Source: Chitinophagales bacterium (GTDB taxonomy: Bacteria > Bacteroidota > Bacteroidia > Chitinophagales > Chitinophagaceae). From it: a stretch of DNA of 32,803 nt. This document shows positions 1 to 7,300 of the stretch, piece after piece. The notes beneath the pieces are model-generated. The model saw nothing but the letters and a program-made list of their open reading frames with translations. It did not search any database and was not told where the DNA came from. The stretch's first letter is position 1. Each line of letters begins with the position of its first letter. Location of the stretch: NCBI GenBank assembly GCA_015655015.1, contig JAATFV010000033.1, forward strand, positions 1 to 32,803, read 5' to 3'. The position numbers were made by a program, and so were the translations under genes.

Positions 1-306
1 TCCAATGTACTGCTGCCTGTTATCGTCGGATCCAAGGTGCGGATCAATGCACTTATCACGATCCTCGGTGTCATCGTTGGGGAAGCAGTCTGGGGAATTC
101 CCGGTACCTTTCTCGCCATTCCCATCATCGCCATCATGAAGATCGTATTCGACCGGATAGAAAGTCTCAAACCCTGGGGAATGTTACTGGGAGATGAAAG
201 AGATGAAAAACATCCGGAGCCGCTGAAAGCAGAAATTAAAGAGGCAGGACAGGACACAAACAAGCTGACGGAATCCATGCAAACGCCGGCGCAAAAAGAT
301 CAATAA
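1..306 (+). CDS. AI-2E family transporter, C-terminal end (5' truncated by window edge)
   Basis: The reading frame is open from the first base and ends at the TAA at 304-306, so only about the last 101 residues are present. The segment LLPVIVGSKV, followed by a hydrophobic stretch (ALITILGVIVGEAVWGIPG) and then FLAIPIIAIMKIVFDRI, matches the final membrane helices of the AI-2E exporter/permease family (PF01594), which are polytopic inner-membrane proteins. A hydrophilic, charged tail of about 45 residues follows. The GTG at 37 could be mistaken for a start, but homology continues upstream of it. The stop overlaps the convergent rsgA stop by 7 bp. Substrate cannot be deduced; many family members are not autoinducer transporters. 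Confidence 0.8.
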   Translation, partial: SNVLLPVIVGSKVRINALITILGVIVGEAVWGIPGTFLAIPIIAIMKIVFDRIESLKPWGMLLGDERDEKHPEPLKAEIKEAGQDTNKLTESMQTPAQKDQ

Positions 307-1304
307 TTATTCTCTTCAATCGAATCGAGTATCGAACAATAGCTCACATACCGATCCATAGCGATCACCCCCTGCCTGACAGCCTCCTTCACCATACATC
401 CCGGCTCTTCCATGTGCAGGCAGTTATTGAATTGGCATTGCCCGGCAAGAACCCGCATCTCGGGAAAATAACCTGACAATTCCTGTTTGGAAATATCAAC
501 GATCCCGAACTCCCGCATCCCGGGCGTATCGATGATCTGGCCGCCGGACCTCCATGTTTGCCCCGGCACACCCTCATGCATCAGGGCCTGTCCGTCACCA
601 GCAGCAGCCGGGTCGCCTTCCCCCACCGGCAGATCGAACATCTCCGCAAACGTCGTCGTATGGATCCCCTTCCCGCTCCATCCACTCACCCCATGCGTTT
701 TGAGCCGCAAAGCAGGAAAAATGGCATTGAGAAAAGAGGATTTCCCTACCCCCGAATGCCCGCTGAGCAGACTGATCTTCCCGTGCAGCAAGGCCTTCAC
801 AGCCTCGACTCCCTCTCCGGTCTCCACGCTCATCCGGACAACGCGATAGCCGATCGCTTCATACATCGCCTTCCATGACTCAAATTTTTCCTCATCTTTC
901 TTCCGGTAGATATCCACCTTATTGAACAGGAGGATGGCTGGGACATGATAAGCTTCACAGGTCAGCAGCCACCGGTCAATAAAGCCCTGAGAAGTCCGGG
1001 GATCCCTCAGCGTCACCAGCAGCAGGGACTGATCCAGGTTTGCCGCCACAATATGATGCTGCATCCGGTGAGAAGGCGATTGCCGGTTGATATAATTCCT
1101 TCGATCATGTATTTCTGTTATAATGGCCGTTTTCTCATCCTCATTTTCCGGCTCCATTTCCACGTCATCTCCCACAGCGATGGGATTAGTGGACGTGATC
1201 CCGTCCAGCTTCATGATCCCTTTCAGCCGGGCGCTCCATACGGCTCCTTCCGCAGTCTTCACCACGTACCAGCTTCCTGTAGATTTATATACCTTTCCTG
1301 TCAT
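300..1304 (-). CDS. rsgA: Ribosome small subunit-dependent GTPase A (RsgA/YjeQ)
   Basis: A circularly permuted GTPase that acts late in 30S ribosomal subunit maturation. The 334-residue protein has an N-terminal OB-fold region (about 1-70). The G motifs come in the permuted order typical of the family: G4 NKVD at 128-131, G1 GHSGVGKSS at 182-190, G2 threonines at 216-218 and G3 DTPG at 259-262. A C-terminal zinc-binding site is formed by Cys290, Cys295, His297 and Cys303. Between G2 and G3 (about 227-255) there is a Gly/Ala-rich stretch of nearly 30 residues that typical family members lack. It is the last gene of the minus-strand run that starts at moxR and lies 31 bp after the lipoprotein gene. 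The start ATG at 1304 fits family length. Confidence 0.95.
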   Translation of the reverse strand: MTGKVYKSTGSWYVVKTAEGAVWSARLKGIMKLDGITSTNPIAVGDDVEMEPENEDEKTAIITEIHDRRNYINRQSPSHRMQHHIVAANLDQSLLLVTLRDPRTSQGFIDRWLLTCEAYHVPAILLFNKVDIYRKKDEEKFESWKAMYEAIGYRVVRMSVETGEGVEAVKALLHGKISLLSGHSGVGKSSFLNAIFPALRLKTHGVSGWSGKGIHTTTFAEMFDLPVGEGDPAAAGDGQALMHEGVPGQTWRSGGQIIDTPGMREFGIVDISKQELSGYFPEMRVLAGQCQFNNCLHMEEPGCMVKEAVRQGVIAMDRYVSYCSILDSIEENNY

Positions 1305-1335
1305 TGTTCGCGAAGTTACGGGCTTTCCCGACGGC

Positions 1336-1746
1336 TTATTTCTGTATTTCTATCTTCGAAATATCCTTGAAATTGATGGGCTTGATATGGGCATTGAAAA
1401 AATGCGTTTTGCTGCCGGTGATCGTGCTGTCTTTCAATAAAAGCGTATTGAAATAAAAGGTCGTCCGCGAGCTGTCGGTCCTGGTGATCCTCACTCCCGT
1501 TTGGTTAGTAACAGTCAGGATCTTCTCCTGCCCATTCTTATCCAGGACTTTTATGGTTTGCAAGTCATTACCTGTGACAGGGTCTACAAAGAAAACATAG
1601 GGGAAGACCGGCAGCAGGATCTTTTTTTTCTCCGTGCTGCTGTTGCCGAATTGTTCCACCAGGCTCTGCGTGGAAAGGTGATATGTTGCACAGCCGGTCA
1701 GCAGGAACAGGCAAAAAAAGGAAAAGAGAATGAGGGATTTATTCAT
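1336..1746 (-). CDS. Small predicted lipoprotein, function unknown
   Basis: The 136-residue protein begins with a short charged segment, a hydrophobic helix and a lipobox LLTGC (Cys at residue 19), so it should be an SPII-processed lipoprotein. The mature part contains alternating hydrophobic/polar strands (for example KILLPVFPYVFFV and TTFYFNTLLL) and ends DISKIEIQK, which suggests a small beta-rich periplasmic or outer-membrane domain. I do not recognise a family. It starts 16 bp after the batA stop and precedes rsgA by 31 bp, so it is probably co-transcribed with the bat genes. It sits where batB would be expected but has no VWA features. Confidence 0.75.
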   Translation of the reverse strand: MNKSLILFSFFCLFLLTGCATYHLSTQSLVEQFGNSSTEKKKILLPVFPYVFFVDPVTGNDLQTIKVLDKNGQEKILTVTNQTGVRITRTDSSRTTFYFNTLLLKDSTITGSKTHFFNAHIKPINFKDISKIEIQK

Positions 1747-1762
1747 TGTTATGGGGTTTACC

Positions 1763-2767
1763 TCACGGAAACTTCCGGAACACCGTCCACCGCAGCGTCA
1801 ATTCCAATAACAACAGCAGGGCCGCCGCCAGCGCGAAGGGAAAGTATTGTTCATTGTATCGCCGGATAGCCGTCACTTCGATCTTCGAGCGCTCCAGCCG
1901 GTCGATCTCCGAATAAATGTTTTTCAGGCTCTCATTGTCGGTGGCCCGATAATATTGCCCGCCGGTCTCTTTGGCGATCTGCGTCAGCAGCTTCTCATCG
2001 ATATTCACCTTCTCCCGCTGCAGAACGACCCCGCCCGGCGTTTGTACAGGCACCTGCGCATACCCCTCCGTCCCCATCCCGATCGTATACACCCGCACCC
2101 CGACGGATTTGGCGATTTCTTTGGCCGTATTCGGATCGATCAGCCCCCCATTGTTCTCCCCATCCGTCAGCAGGATGATCACCTTGCTCTTCGAAGGAGA
2201 ATTGCGGAGCCGGTCCACCCCTGTGGCAAGTCCCGAACCGATCGCCGTGCCATCTTCCAGCAATCCGCTCTGCACATTATACAATTGTGTTTTCAGCACC
2301 GTCCGGTCTGTCGTCAATGGACACATGGTAAAACTTTCCCCGGAGAAGATCACCAGCCCGATACGATCGGTCGGCCGATGGTCGATAAACTCTCCCGCCA
2401 CATTCTTGGCGGCTTCCATCCGGTTGGGCGTAAAATCCTGCGCCAGCATACTGCCGCTGATATCCAGGCACAGCACAATATCGATCCCTTCTCCATTCAC
2501 CAGCTGCTCGTCATAGCGGGTCTGTGGCCGCGCCAGCGCAATGATCAGGCAGCATAGGGCCAATATCCGCAATATAAAAGGCAGGGGCCGAAGCAGGTTC
2601 TTCCAGGAGCGCAACCCCGCAAAAGAACGAATAGTAGACACCAGGAGCGTACCCTGGGCCCTGCCGGACTTACGCAGCTCCCAATAGATCAACAAGGGCA
2701 CCAGGACAAAGAGCCCGAAGAACGCCGGCTGGCTGAATTCAATATGTTCGTACCAATCGTACAGCAC
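1763..2767 (-). CDS. batA: BatA-like VWA domain membrane protein
   Basis: A 334-residue membrane-anchored von Willebrand factor A protein of the Bacteroides aerotolerance (Bat) type. Membrane segments lie at about 14-30 and 61-80, with a third near the C-terminus (about 311-328). The VWA domain between them has an intact metal-ion-dependent adhesion site: DISGS at 102-106, the DGTAIG threonine near 174 and TDGEN at 201-205. Bat proteins work with a MoxR ATPase and a DUF58 protein, both encoded just upstream; the exact role (envelope or oxidative stress, chaperone-like assembly) is unsettled. The start is GTG at 2767: an in-frame stop lies immediately before it and no ATG follows until the MIDAS region. 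The usual batB/batC/batD partners do not follow. Confidence 0.88.
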   Translation of the reverse strand: MLYDWYEHIEFSQPAFFGLFVLVPLLIYWELRKSGRAQGTLLVSTIRSFAGLRSWKNLLRPLPFILRILALCCLIIALARPQTRYDEQLVNGEGIDIVLCLDISGSMLAQDFTPNRMEAAKNVAGEFIDHRPTDRIGLVIFSGESFTMCPLTTDRTVLKTQLYNVQSGLLEDGTAIGSGLATGVDRLRNSPSKSKVIILLTDGENNGGLIDPNTAKEIAKSVGVRVYTIGMGTEGYAQVPVQTPGGVVLQREKVNIDEKLLTQIAKETGGQYYRATDNESLKNIYSEIDRLERSKIEVTAIRRYNEQYFPFALAAALLLLLELTLRWTVFRKFP

Positions 2768-2791
2768 TTATTTTTTAATATTTTTACTCAA

Positions 2792-2853
2792 TTTTCACGA
2801 AACTTTTCTATCTATTTCACTATCAATACGTTTCAAAACTTTCACACTAACCC
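2792..2853. repeat. 62-bp dispersed repeat, copy A
   Basis: This segment aligns without gaps to 32446-32507 with 52 of 62 positions identical by my count. The last 23 bases (2831-2853) are identical to 32485-32507, and the first ten (TTTTCACGAA) are also identical. Both copies are preceded by a T-rich stretch. Here it lies just upstream of the batA GTG start, so on the minus strand it would be in the batA 5' region. It is not a convincing ORF. It could be a promoter/leader element, an IS end or a small non-autonomous element; the sequence alone does not decide. Confidence 0.7.
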
Positions 2854-2863
2854 TTCCAAAACA

Positions 2864-2903
2864 CCCCCCCAGCCCCCCCAGGTCCCCTTCCCGATACCCC
2901 CCC
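2864..2903 (-). other. Potential G-quadruplex tract between the BatD-like gene and batA
   Basis: On the minus (coding) strand there are five G-runs within 40 bases: G7, G3, G4, G7 and G7, at 2903-2897, 2892-2890, 2887-2884, 2879-2873 and 2870-2864, separated by 2-4 bases. This fits the usual G3+N1-7 quadruplex rule and would be present in the mRNA of the bat operon, upstream of batA. No protein is encoded here. Formation in the cell is inference. Confidence 0.6.
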
Positions 2904-2951
2904 GTTCGCCGTAGACATCCTTTACCGGACCACCGTTTCCAAAATAGCCGC

Positions 2952-4004
2952 TCAGGCCCCCTTCCCATCAGCAGTCCCCTCAGCCTTCTTCCCGACCGGC
3001 TTATCCTTCCCGCCTGCCAAATCACCCTCTTCCTCCTTCCCAATATTATTCAACAGCTCGACAGAGCTGCGGATCACTTTGAAATTCAACTCATTATCGG
3101 TCACCCCCGGCTGATACTTCGCAAACTTCACAAAATCGCTCACCCGTAAAGCCTCCGCCAGCTCATCGAACTGCCCCGGGGTGATCGGCAATGGCCGAAG
3201 CTGCCCGATCAGCTCCTCATTCGTCTCCGACAGGCTGGCAATGCCCAGCTTACGGTAGATAAATACCCGGAGAATATCATTGAGCCGGGTATAATATATT
3301 TTTACCGAACCACTCTCCGGCAACCGCTGTTTCTCCAGCTCTGCCAATTGTTCCATGGCTTCCTCATAAGGCGAAAGCCTGGGTCGCTGTGCCGCGGAAC
3401 CAAACAGTTTCAGCAGCTTCTTTTTCCGGATCAGCCAGACCACCAGGACCAGCGATAAAAGGGTGACGCCTGCCACGATCCAGCCGATCCACTTTGCAAA
3501 AGGATTCGGCACGTCCACGATGTCTTTAATATCGTGGTAATCTTTGCTGGCATCGAACTTCGTATAGTCCACTTCGATCCGGACGGAATCGCTGAAGTAT
3601 TTTTTATTACCCGCGATGAAAGGAAGCCGGGGGATGGCCCAGGCTCCGGAGTCAAAGCTGGTAACGGTCAGGTATTGACGATAGTAACGGCCGTCCGGCT
3701 TAGTGACGGAATCCACCTTTCCTTTCTCCATCCACTCGAAATGCGGCAGGCTGTCCAGGGAAGGCCACGATAAAGGCGAATTGTCCGGAACAGTAACTTC
3801 CAGCATGAGCTGGATGGGCTGGCCAATAAATATCTTCTGCTTATCTACCGTCGCTTTCACCACTAAAGGGGGAGCGGCAACGACATGTCCCGGATGCCGG
3901 CCATGCGGGGCCGCAGGCGACTGTGCGGAAGGCTGCGCAAGCAGGGTCCCGGCCAGGATAAAGATCGTCGACGTTAACGCTATATGTAATATGGGGTTCT
4001 TCAT
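2952..4004 (-). CDS. BatD-like protein with signal peptide and one membrane segment
   Basis: A 350-residue protein with a cleavable-type signal peptide (hydrophobic 5-22, LLAQPSAQ). An Ig-like exported domain follows, starting at VVKATVDKQKIFIGQPIQL and including GRYYRQYLTVTSFDSGAWAIP; this is typical of BatD/oxygen-tolerance N-terminal domains. One transmembrane segment (about 174-193) is followed by KKK and a cytoplasmic helical domain resembling the DUF4381-type tail found with MoxR/DUF58 genes. The last 25 residues are Gly/Lys/Asp-rich and look disordered. It lies 3 bp after the DUF58 gene, so it is translationally close to it. Likely role: membrane partner of the MoxR/VWA complex. The specific name is by context and domain layout. 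Confidence 0.7.
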   Translation of the reverse strand: MKNPILHIALTSTIFILAGTLLAQPSAQSPAAPHGRHPGHVVAAPPLVVKATVDKQKIFIGQPIQLMLEVTVPDNSPLSWPSLDSLPHFEWMEKGKVDSVTKPDGRYYRQYLTVTSFDSGAWAIPRLPFIAGNKKYFSDSVRIEVDYTKFDASKDYHDIKDIVDVPNPFAKWIGWIVAGVTLLSLVLVVWLIRKKKLLKLFGSAAQRPRLSPYEEAMEQLAELEKQRLPESGSVKIYYTRLNDILRVFIYRKLGIASLSETNEELIGQLRPLPITPGQFDELAEALRVSDFVKFAKYQPGVTDNELNFKVIRSSVELLNNIGKEEEGDLAGGKDKPVGKKAEGTADGKGA

Positions 4005-4007
4005 GTA

Positions 4008-4964
4008 CTATCCCGGCCGGTGGCGGCCGACGAAAAATCGTTGTAATATTTTAACGTAATCTTCGTCCGTACGTAAATGCAGGAGATCACAACCGGCTTT
4101 ATTGAAAATGCTCTTACAATGCTCCGTCTGGTTAAAGAAATGCTGTTGGTAATTTGTACGCACCAGGTAATCATTGGTGTCCACCCAGGTCCTGCGGCCT
4201 GTCTCAGAATCCTCCGCCTCGATCATCCCAATAGCAGGCAGCTGCATATCCATCTTATCATATACCCGGATGCCGATCATATCATGTTTTTTCCCGGCCA
4301 CTTTCAGCGCATCTTCGAATCGCTCCTCCGGCCGTCTCTCCTCCGGACGGCCAATACCGCCTGCAACGCCCTTTGCCTCACCACGGCCCGCCCTGTCCCC
4401 CTCGACAAAATCGCTCAGCAGGAACACAATACTATTGTGCTTTATGGAGCGGTTGAAGAACCGGATGGCCTCATTCAGGCTGGTTCCCTTCCGTTTGGGC
4501 TCCGTAGTCAGCAGCTGCCGTACGATATAAAGGACATGGTCCCTTCCTTTTTTCGGAGGGATATAACTCTCTATCTTATCGCTGAAAAGGATGATCCCCA
4601 CCTTGTCGTTGTTATTGATCGCTGAAAAAGCCAGCACGGCGCAGATCTCCGTGATCAGATCTTTTTTCCGGGCATGCACGGTTCCAAAAAGGGAACTGGC
4701 GCTCACATCCACCAGCAACATCACCGTTAGCTCCCGCTCTTCTTCGAAGAGCTTGCTGAAAGGATGGTTGAACCGGGCCGAGACATTCCAATCGATGAAA
4801 CGGATATCGTCTCCGGCAGCATACTCCCGCACCTCCCGAAAGCTCATCCCCCGGCCTTTGAAAGCACTATGGTATTCGCCCGTAAAGAGATGGCGGGTAA
4901 GCCGTTTGCTCTTTATTTCCAGCTCCCGCACCTTCTTCAATATTTCTGCCGTAGTAAGTATCAA
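4008..4964 (-). CDS. DUF58 domain protein (VWA-like) of the MoxR/Bat cluster
   Basis: A 318-residue cytosolic protein with the DUF58 signature REYAAGDDIRFIDWN (46-60), followed by a VWA-like fold with the degenerate MIDAS motif DVSAS at 86-90. Such proteins are usual partners of MoxR ATPases. The start is TTG at 4964, overlapping the moxR stop by 4 bp (TTGA). The N-terminus TTAEILKKVRELEIKSKRL and the distance to GEYHSAFKGRGMSF fit homologues, so the TTG is preferred. An Arg/Glu/Gly-rich stretch at about 188-216 (GDRAGRGEAKG and PEERRPEERF) interrupts the normal fold after LLSDF and looks like a loop insertion. Confidence 0.88.
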   Translation of the reverse strand: MILTTAEILKKVRELEIKSKRLTRHLFTGEYHSAFKGRGMSFREVREYAAGDDIRFIDWNVSARFNHPFSKLFEEERELTVMLLVDVSASSLFGTVHARKKDLITEICAVLAFSAINNNDKVGIILFSDKIESYIPPKKGRDHVLYIVRQLLTTEPKRKGTSLNEAIRFFNRSIKHNSIVFLLSDFVEGDRAGRGEAKGVAGGIGRPEERRPEERFEDALKVAGKKHDMIGIRVYDKMDMQLPAIGMIEAEDSETGRRTWVDTNDYLVRTNYQQHFFNQTEHCKSIFNKAGCDLLHLRTDEDYVKILQRFFVGRHRPG

Positions 4965-5962
4965 GGTATAGGAATTGCTTTTAATACTTCATCGATCACC
5001 TGCTCTACATTCACGCTCTCCGCCTCGGCCTCATAGGTCAGCCCAATACGATGGCGCAACACATCCTTGGAGATCGTACGCACATCCTCAGGGATCACAT
5101 AACCCCGCTTATTAAGAAAAGCGTTGGCCTTGGCCGCCAGGGCCAGGTTGATGCTGGCGCGGGGACTGCCGCCATAGGCGATCAGCGGCTTCAGCTTTTC
5201 CAGCTTATACTTATCGGGAAACCGCGTAGCGAATACGATGTCCAGGATATAATGCTCTACTTTCTCATCCATATAGACCTGCCTTGTAAGGTCCCTGGCC
5301 TGAAGGACCTCCTGCATGGACACGACCGCCTCCACTTTCTGCGACTGCAGCCCCTGTACATTCTGGCGGATGATCATTTGCTCTTCCTGCTTGGTGGGAT
5401 AGTCCACGATCACCTTCATGATGAACCGGTCCTGCTGAGCTTCCGGCAGGGGATAAGTACCTTCCTGCTCCAGGGGGTTTTGCGTGGCCAGCACCAGGAA
5501 TGGCTCTTCCAGCTTGTGGCTGGTATCCCCCAGGGTCACCTGGCGTTCCTGCATCGCCTCCAGCAACGCACTCTGCACCTTGGCAGGGGCGCGGTTGATC
5601 TCATCAGCCAGGATAAAATTGGCGAAGATCGGCCCCCTCCGCACCACAAATTCATGCTTCTGCTGGTTGTAGATCATGGTTCCGATCACATCGGCCGGTA
5701 AAAGGTCCGGAGTGAACTGGATACGGCTGAACTTAGCATCGATCGCCATGGCCAGGGATTTAATGGCCAGGGTCTTTGCCAGGCCCGGCACCCCCTCCAG
5801 AAGGACATGACCATTGCTTAACAGGCCGATCAGCAGCCGGTCGAGCATATGGTGCTGCCCTACGATCACTCTTCCCACCTCATCCCGTAACCGGTCGATA
5901 AAGCCAGCCTGGTATTGGATCTTGGTATTCAATTGTCTGATATCCTCAGCCGTATAAAGCAT
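4961..5962 (-). CDS. MoxR family AAA+ ATPase
   Basis: A 333-residue AAA+ ATPase of the MoxR type, thought to act as a chaperone for VWA-domain proteins. It shows Walker A GVPGLAKT (57-64), Walker B ILADE (117-121) followed by INRAPAK, and sensor 1 ATQNP (159-163). The GTYPLPEAQQDRF segment is typical of the family. The ATG at 5962 is chosen; an in-frame GTG at 5998 would add 12 residues (beginning NSLFCNLIF) not expected in the family. It is the first gene of the bat operon, and the AT-rich upstream region contains TTATTTTG, similar to a Bacteroidota -7 box. Confidence 0.93.
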   Translation of the reverse strand: MLYTAEDIRQLNTKIQYQAGFIDRLRDEVGRVIVGQHHMLDRLLIGLLSNGHVLLEGVPGLAKTLAIKSLAMAIDAKFSRIQFTPDLLPADVIGTMIYNQQKHEFVVRRGPIFANFILADEINRAPAKVQSALLEAMQERQVTLGDTSHKLEEPFLVLATQNPLEQEGTYPLPEAQQDRFIMKVIVDYPTKQEEQMIIRQNVQGLQSQKVEAVVSMQEVLQARDLTRQVYMDEKVEHYILDIVFATRFPDKYKLEKLKPLIAYGGSPRASINLALAAKANAFLNKRGYVIPEDVRTISKDVLRHRIGLTYEAEAESVNVEQVIDEVLKAIPIP

Positions 5963-6149
5963 AATTCTGAAAATTAGATTGCAAAATAACGAATTCACCG
6001 GGCAACTTGCTTGCCAAGTTTAAAGGAAAATTAATTTTTACGCTCATCCGCCCGGGAAGGGCATTTTAATGTCATTTTAACGATATACGGCAATAAAATT
6101 TAATATAGGGAGTTTTAAACCCGGAAGGCCTTCGACCTTCCAACAGACA

Positions 6150-6596
6150 ATGATGAGCAGGATGCTTTCGAAACTCACGATATTCGCCCTGGCAACGACG
6201 CTGTCCCTGACAGGATGCGGCAGGCGTAGCTCTTCGGCTCATGACATGGAGCTGCTCACCGGCACTCCCTGGAAATATGAAAAAGCCGGGTTTGATTCAG
6301 ATGAAGACGGGGTTTTTGATGCGCTGGATCCCACCATCGCAGGCGGTGATAAAGATAATACCATCATTTTCAGAACCGACGGCACCGGCTCCCTCGTAGA
6401 ATCCAAAGTCAAAGACAAATCCTCCGAAGCCAAAAGCCTCCCCTTTATATGGTCCTTCCAGAACAATGACAGCACCATCTATTTTCAGAATCAATACTAT
6501 AAGGTGCAGGCCCTGACCAATAAACGGCTGGAGATCTATGCAGATCAAAAGCTCGGCGAGATCCGCACCCGTTATATCATCGTTTTAAAGCACTGA
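6150..6596 (+). CDS. Small lipoprotein, lipocalin-like, paralogue of the next gene
   Basis: A 148-residue predicted lipoprotein with lipobox SLTGC (Cys at 23). The mature part starts with LLTGTPWKYEKAG, then an acidic Dx[DE]xDG motif (DSDEDGVFDALDP), and ends with beta-strand-like segments finishing YIIVLKH. This layout resembles the lipocalin-like lipoproteins common in Chitinophagaceae, but I cannot assign a family firmly. The gene at 6765-7232 shares the layout and the same C-terminal LKH, so the two are tandem paralogues. A GGAAGG/CCTTCC hairpin (6123-6141) lies in the 5' region just before the start. The acidic motif may bind calcium (inference). Confidence 0.75.
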   Translation: MMSRMLSKLTIFALATTLSLTGCGRRSSSAHDMELLTGTPWKYEKAGFDSDEDGVFDALDPTIAGGDKDNTIIFRTDGTGSLVESKVKDKSSEAKSLPFIWSFQNNDSTIYFQNQYYKVQALTNKRLEIYADQKLGEIRTRYIIVLKH

Positions 6597-6764
6597 TTCA
6601 CACTCCGATCAGGCATTGAACGCCCCCCTCCCCCTTCACAATATGTTATTTTATCTTCCCCCTCCGGGCGTCCGGACTGGCGTGAATATTGCTAACTAAA
6701 GCCTGGCAAATACAATAAATCAGGCATTTAGCTGTTTTTAAACCTCAATTAGCAAACCGTAATC

Positions 6765-7232
6765 ATGAAAAAAAGTATCGCCCCTTTCTTCCTCGCATTC
6801 GCATTTTTAACCATTTGGGCTGCCTGCAAGAAAAACCATTCCGCTGCCGACAATACCTCCCGCGCTACCCTTATCACCCAGACAAGCTGGAAATATGACA
6901 CGGCAGGCGCCGACATCGACAAGGATGGCATCGTCGATATCGGAGATCCGACGCTCGAACCCTGCTTTAAAGACAATATCTATCAATTTAATAAAGACAG
7001 CACGGGTGTGGTAGATAATGGTCCCACTAAATGCAATCCCACCGATCCGCAGACGACTCCGTTTACCTGGAGCTTCAGCAACACAGGCGACTCGGTCATC
7101 AGATCAGATGCTAACCCTATATTAGCCAGTGGCGTGAATATATTCAGCATGAGCTCCACGAAAATGGTGCTGTACAAAGACACCAGCGTGTATGGCCAGG
7201 AGATCTGGTATGTGATCTCTCTTAAACACTAA
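6765..7232 (+). CDS. Small lipoprotein, paralogue of the 6150 gene
   Basis: A 155-residue predicted lipoprotein: hydrophobic leader, then WAACKKNHS with the probable lipidated Cys at residue 20. It shares with its upstream neighbour the pattern TSWKYDTAG, the acidic loop DIDKDGIVDIGDP, a central FTWSFSNTGDS (compare FIWSFQNNDS) and the end WYVISLKH. Three cysteines besides the lipidated one are absent from the neighbour except where noted at CFKDN and KCNP, which could form a disulfide. The 168-bp gap from the upstream gene is AT-rich enough to hold its own promoter. Function unknown; expected to face the periplasm or cell surface. Confidence 0.75.
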   Translation: MKKSIAPFFLAFAFLTIWAACKKNHSAADNTSRATLITQTSWKYDTAGADIDKDGIVDIGDPTLEPCFKDNIYQFNKDSTGVVDNGPTKCNPTDPQTTPFTWSFSNTGDSVIRSDANPILASGVNIFSMSSTKMVLYKDTSVYGQEIWYVISLKH

Positions 7233-7254
7233 AGGCAGGTAGGATAGGTAACAC

Positions 7255-7300
7255 CAGGAGACAGACAAAATCAGGAGATAGACAAAACCAGGATCAGGAG
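7255..7300. repeat. Degenerate 17-bp tandem repeat just past the nadE stop
   Basis: Two adjacent 17-bp units (7255-7271 and 7272-7288), each starting CAGGAGA and containing AGACAAAA, are followed by partial units (CAGGAT, CAGGAGAG). The partial end overlaps the nadE stop codon region. It lies between two convergent genes. Probably replication slippage; no function visible. Confidence 0.6.

Noticed and set aside
2795..3043. An 82-codon minus-strand frame covering the G-rich tract
   Set aside because: Very Gly/Arg-rich translation from a C/G-run region, overlaps the end of the BatD-like gene in another frame, no protein-like features.
5963..5998. GTG at 5998 as the moxR start
   Set aside because: Adds 12 residues not seen in the family; the ATG at 5962 gives the standard N-terminus.
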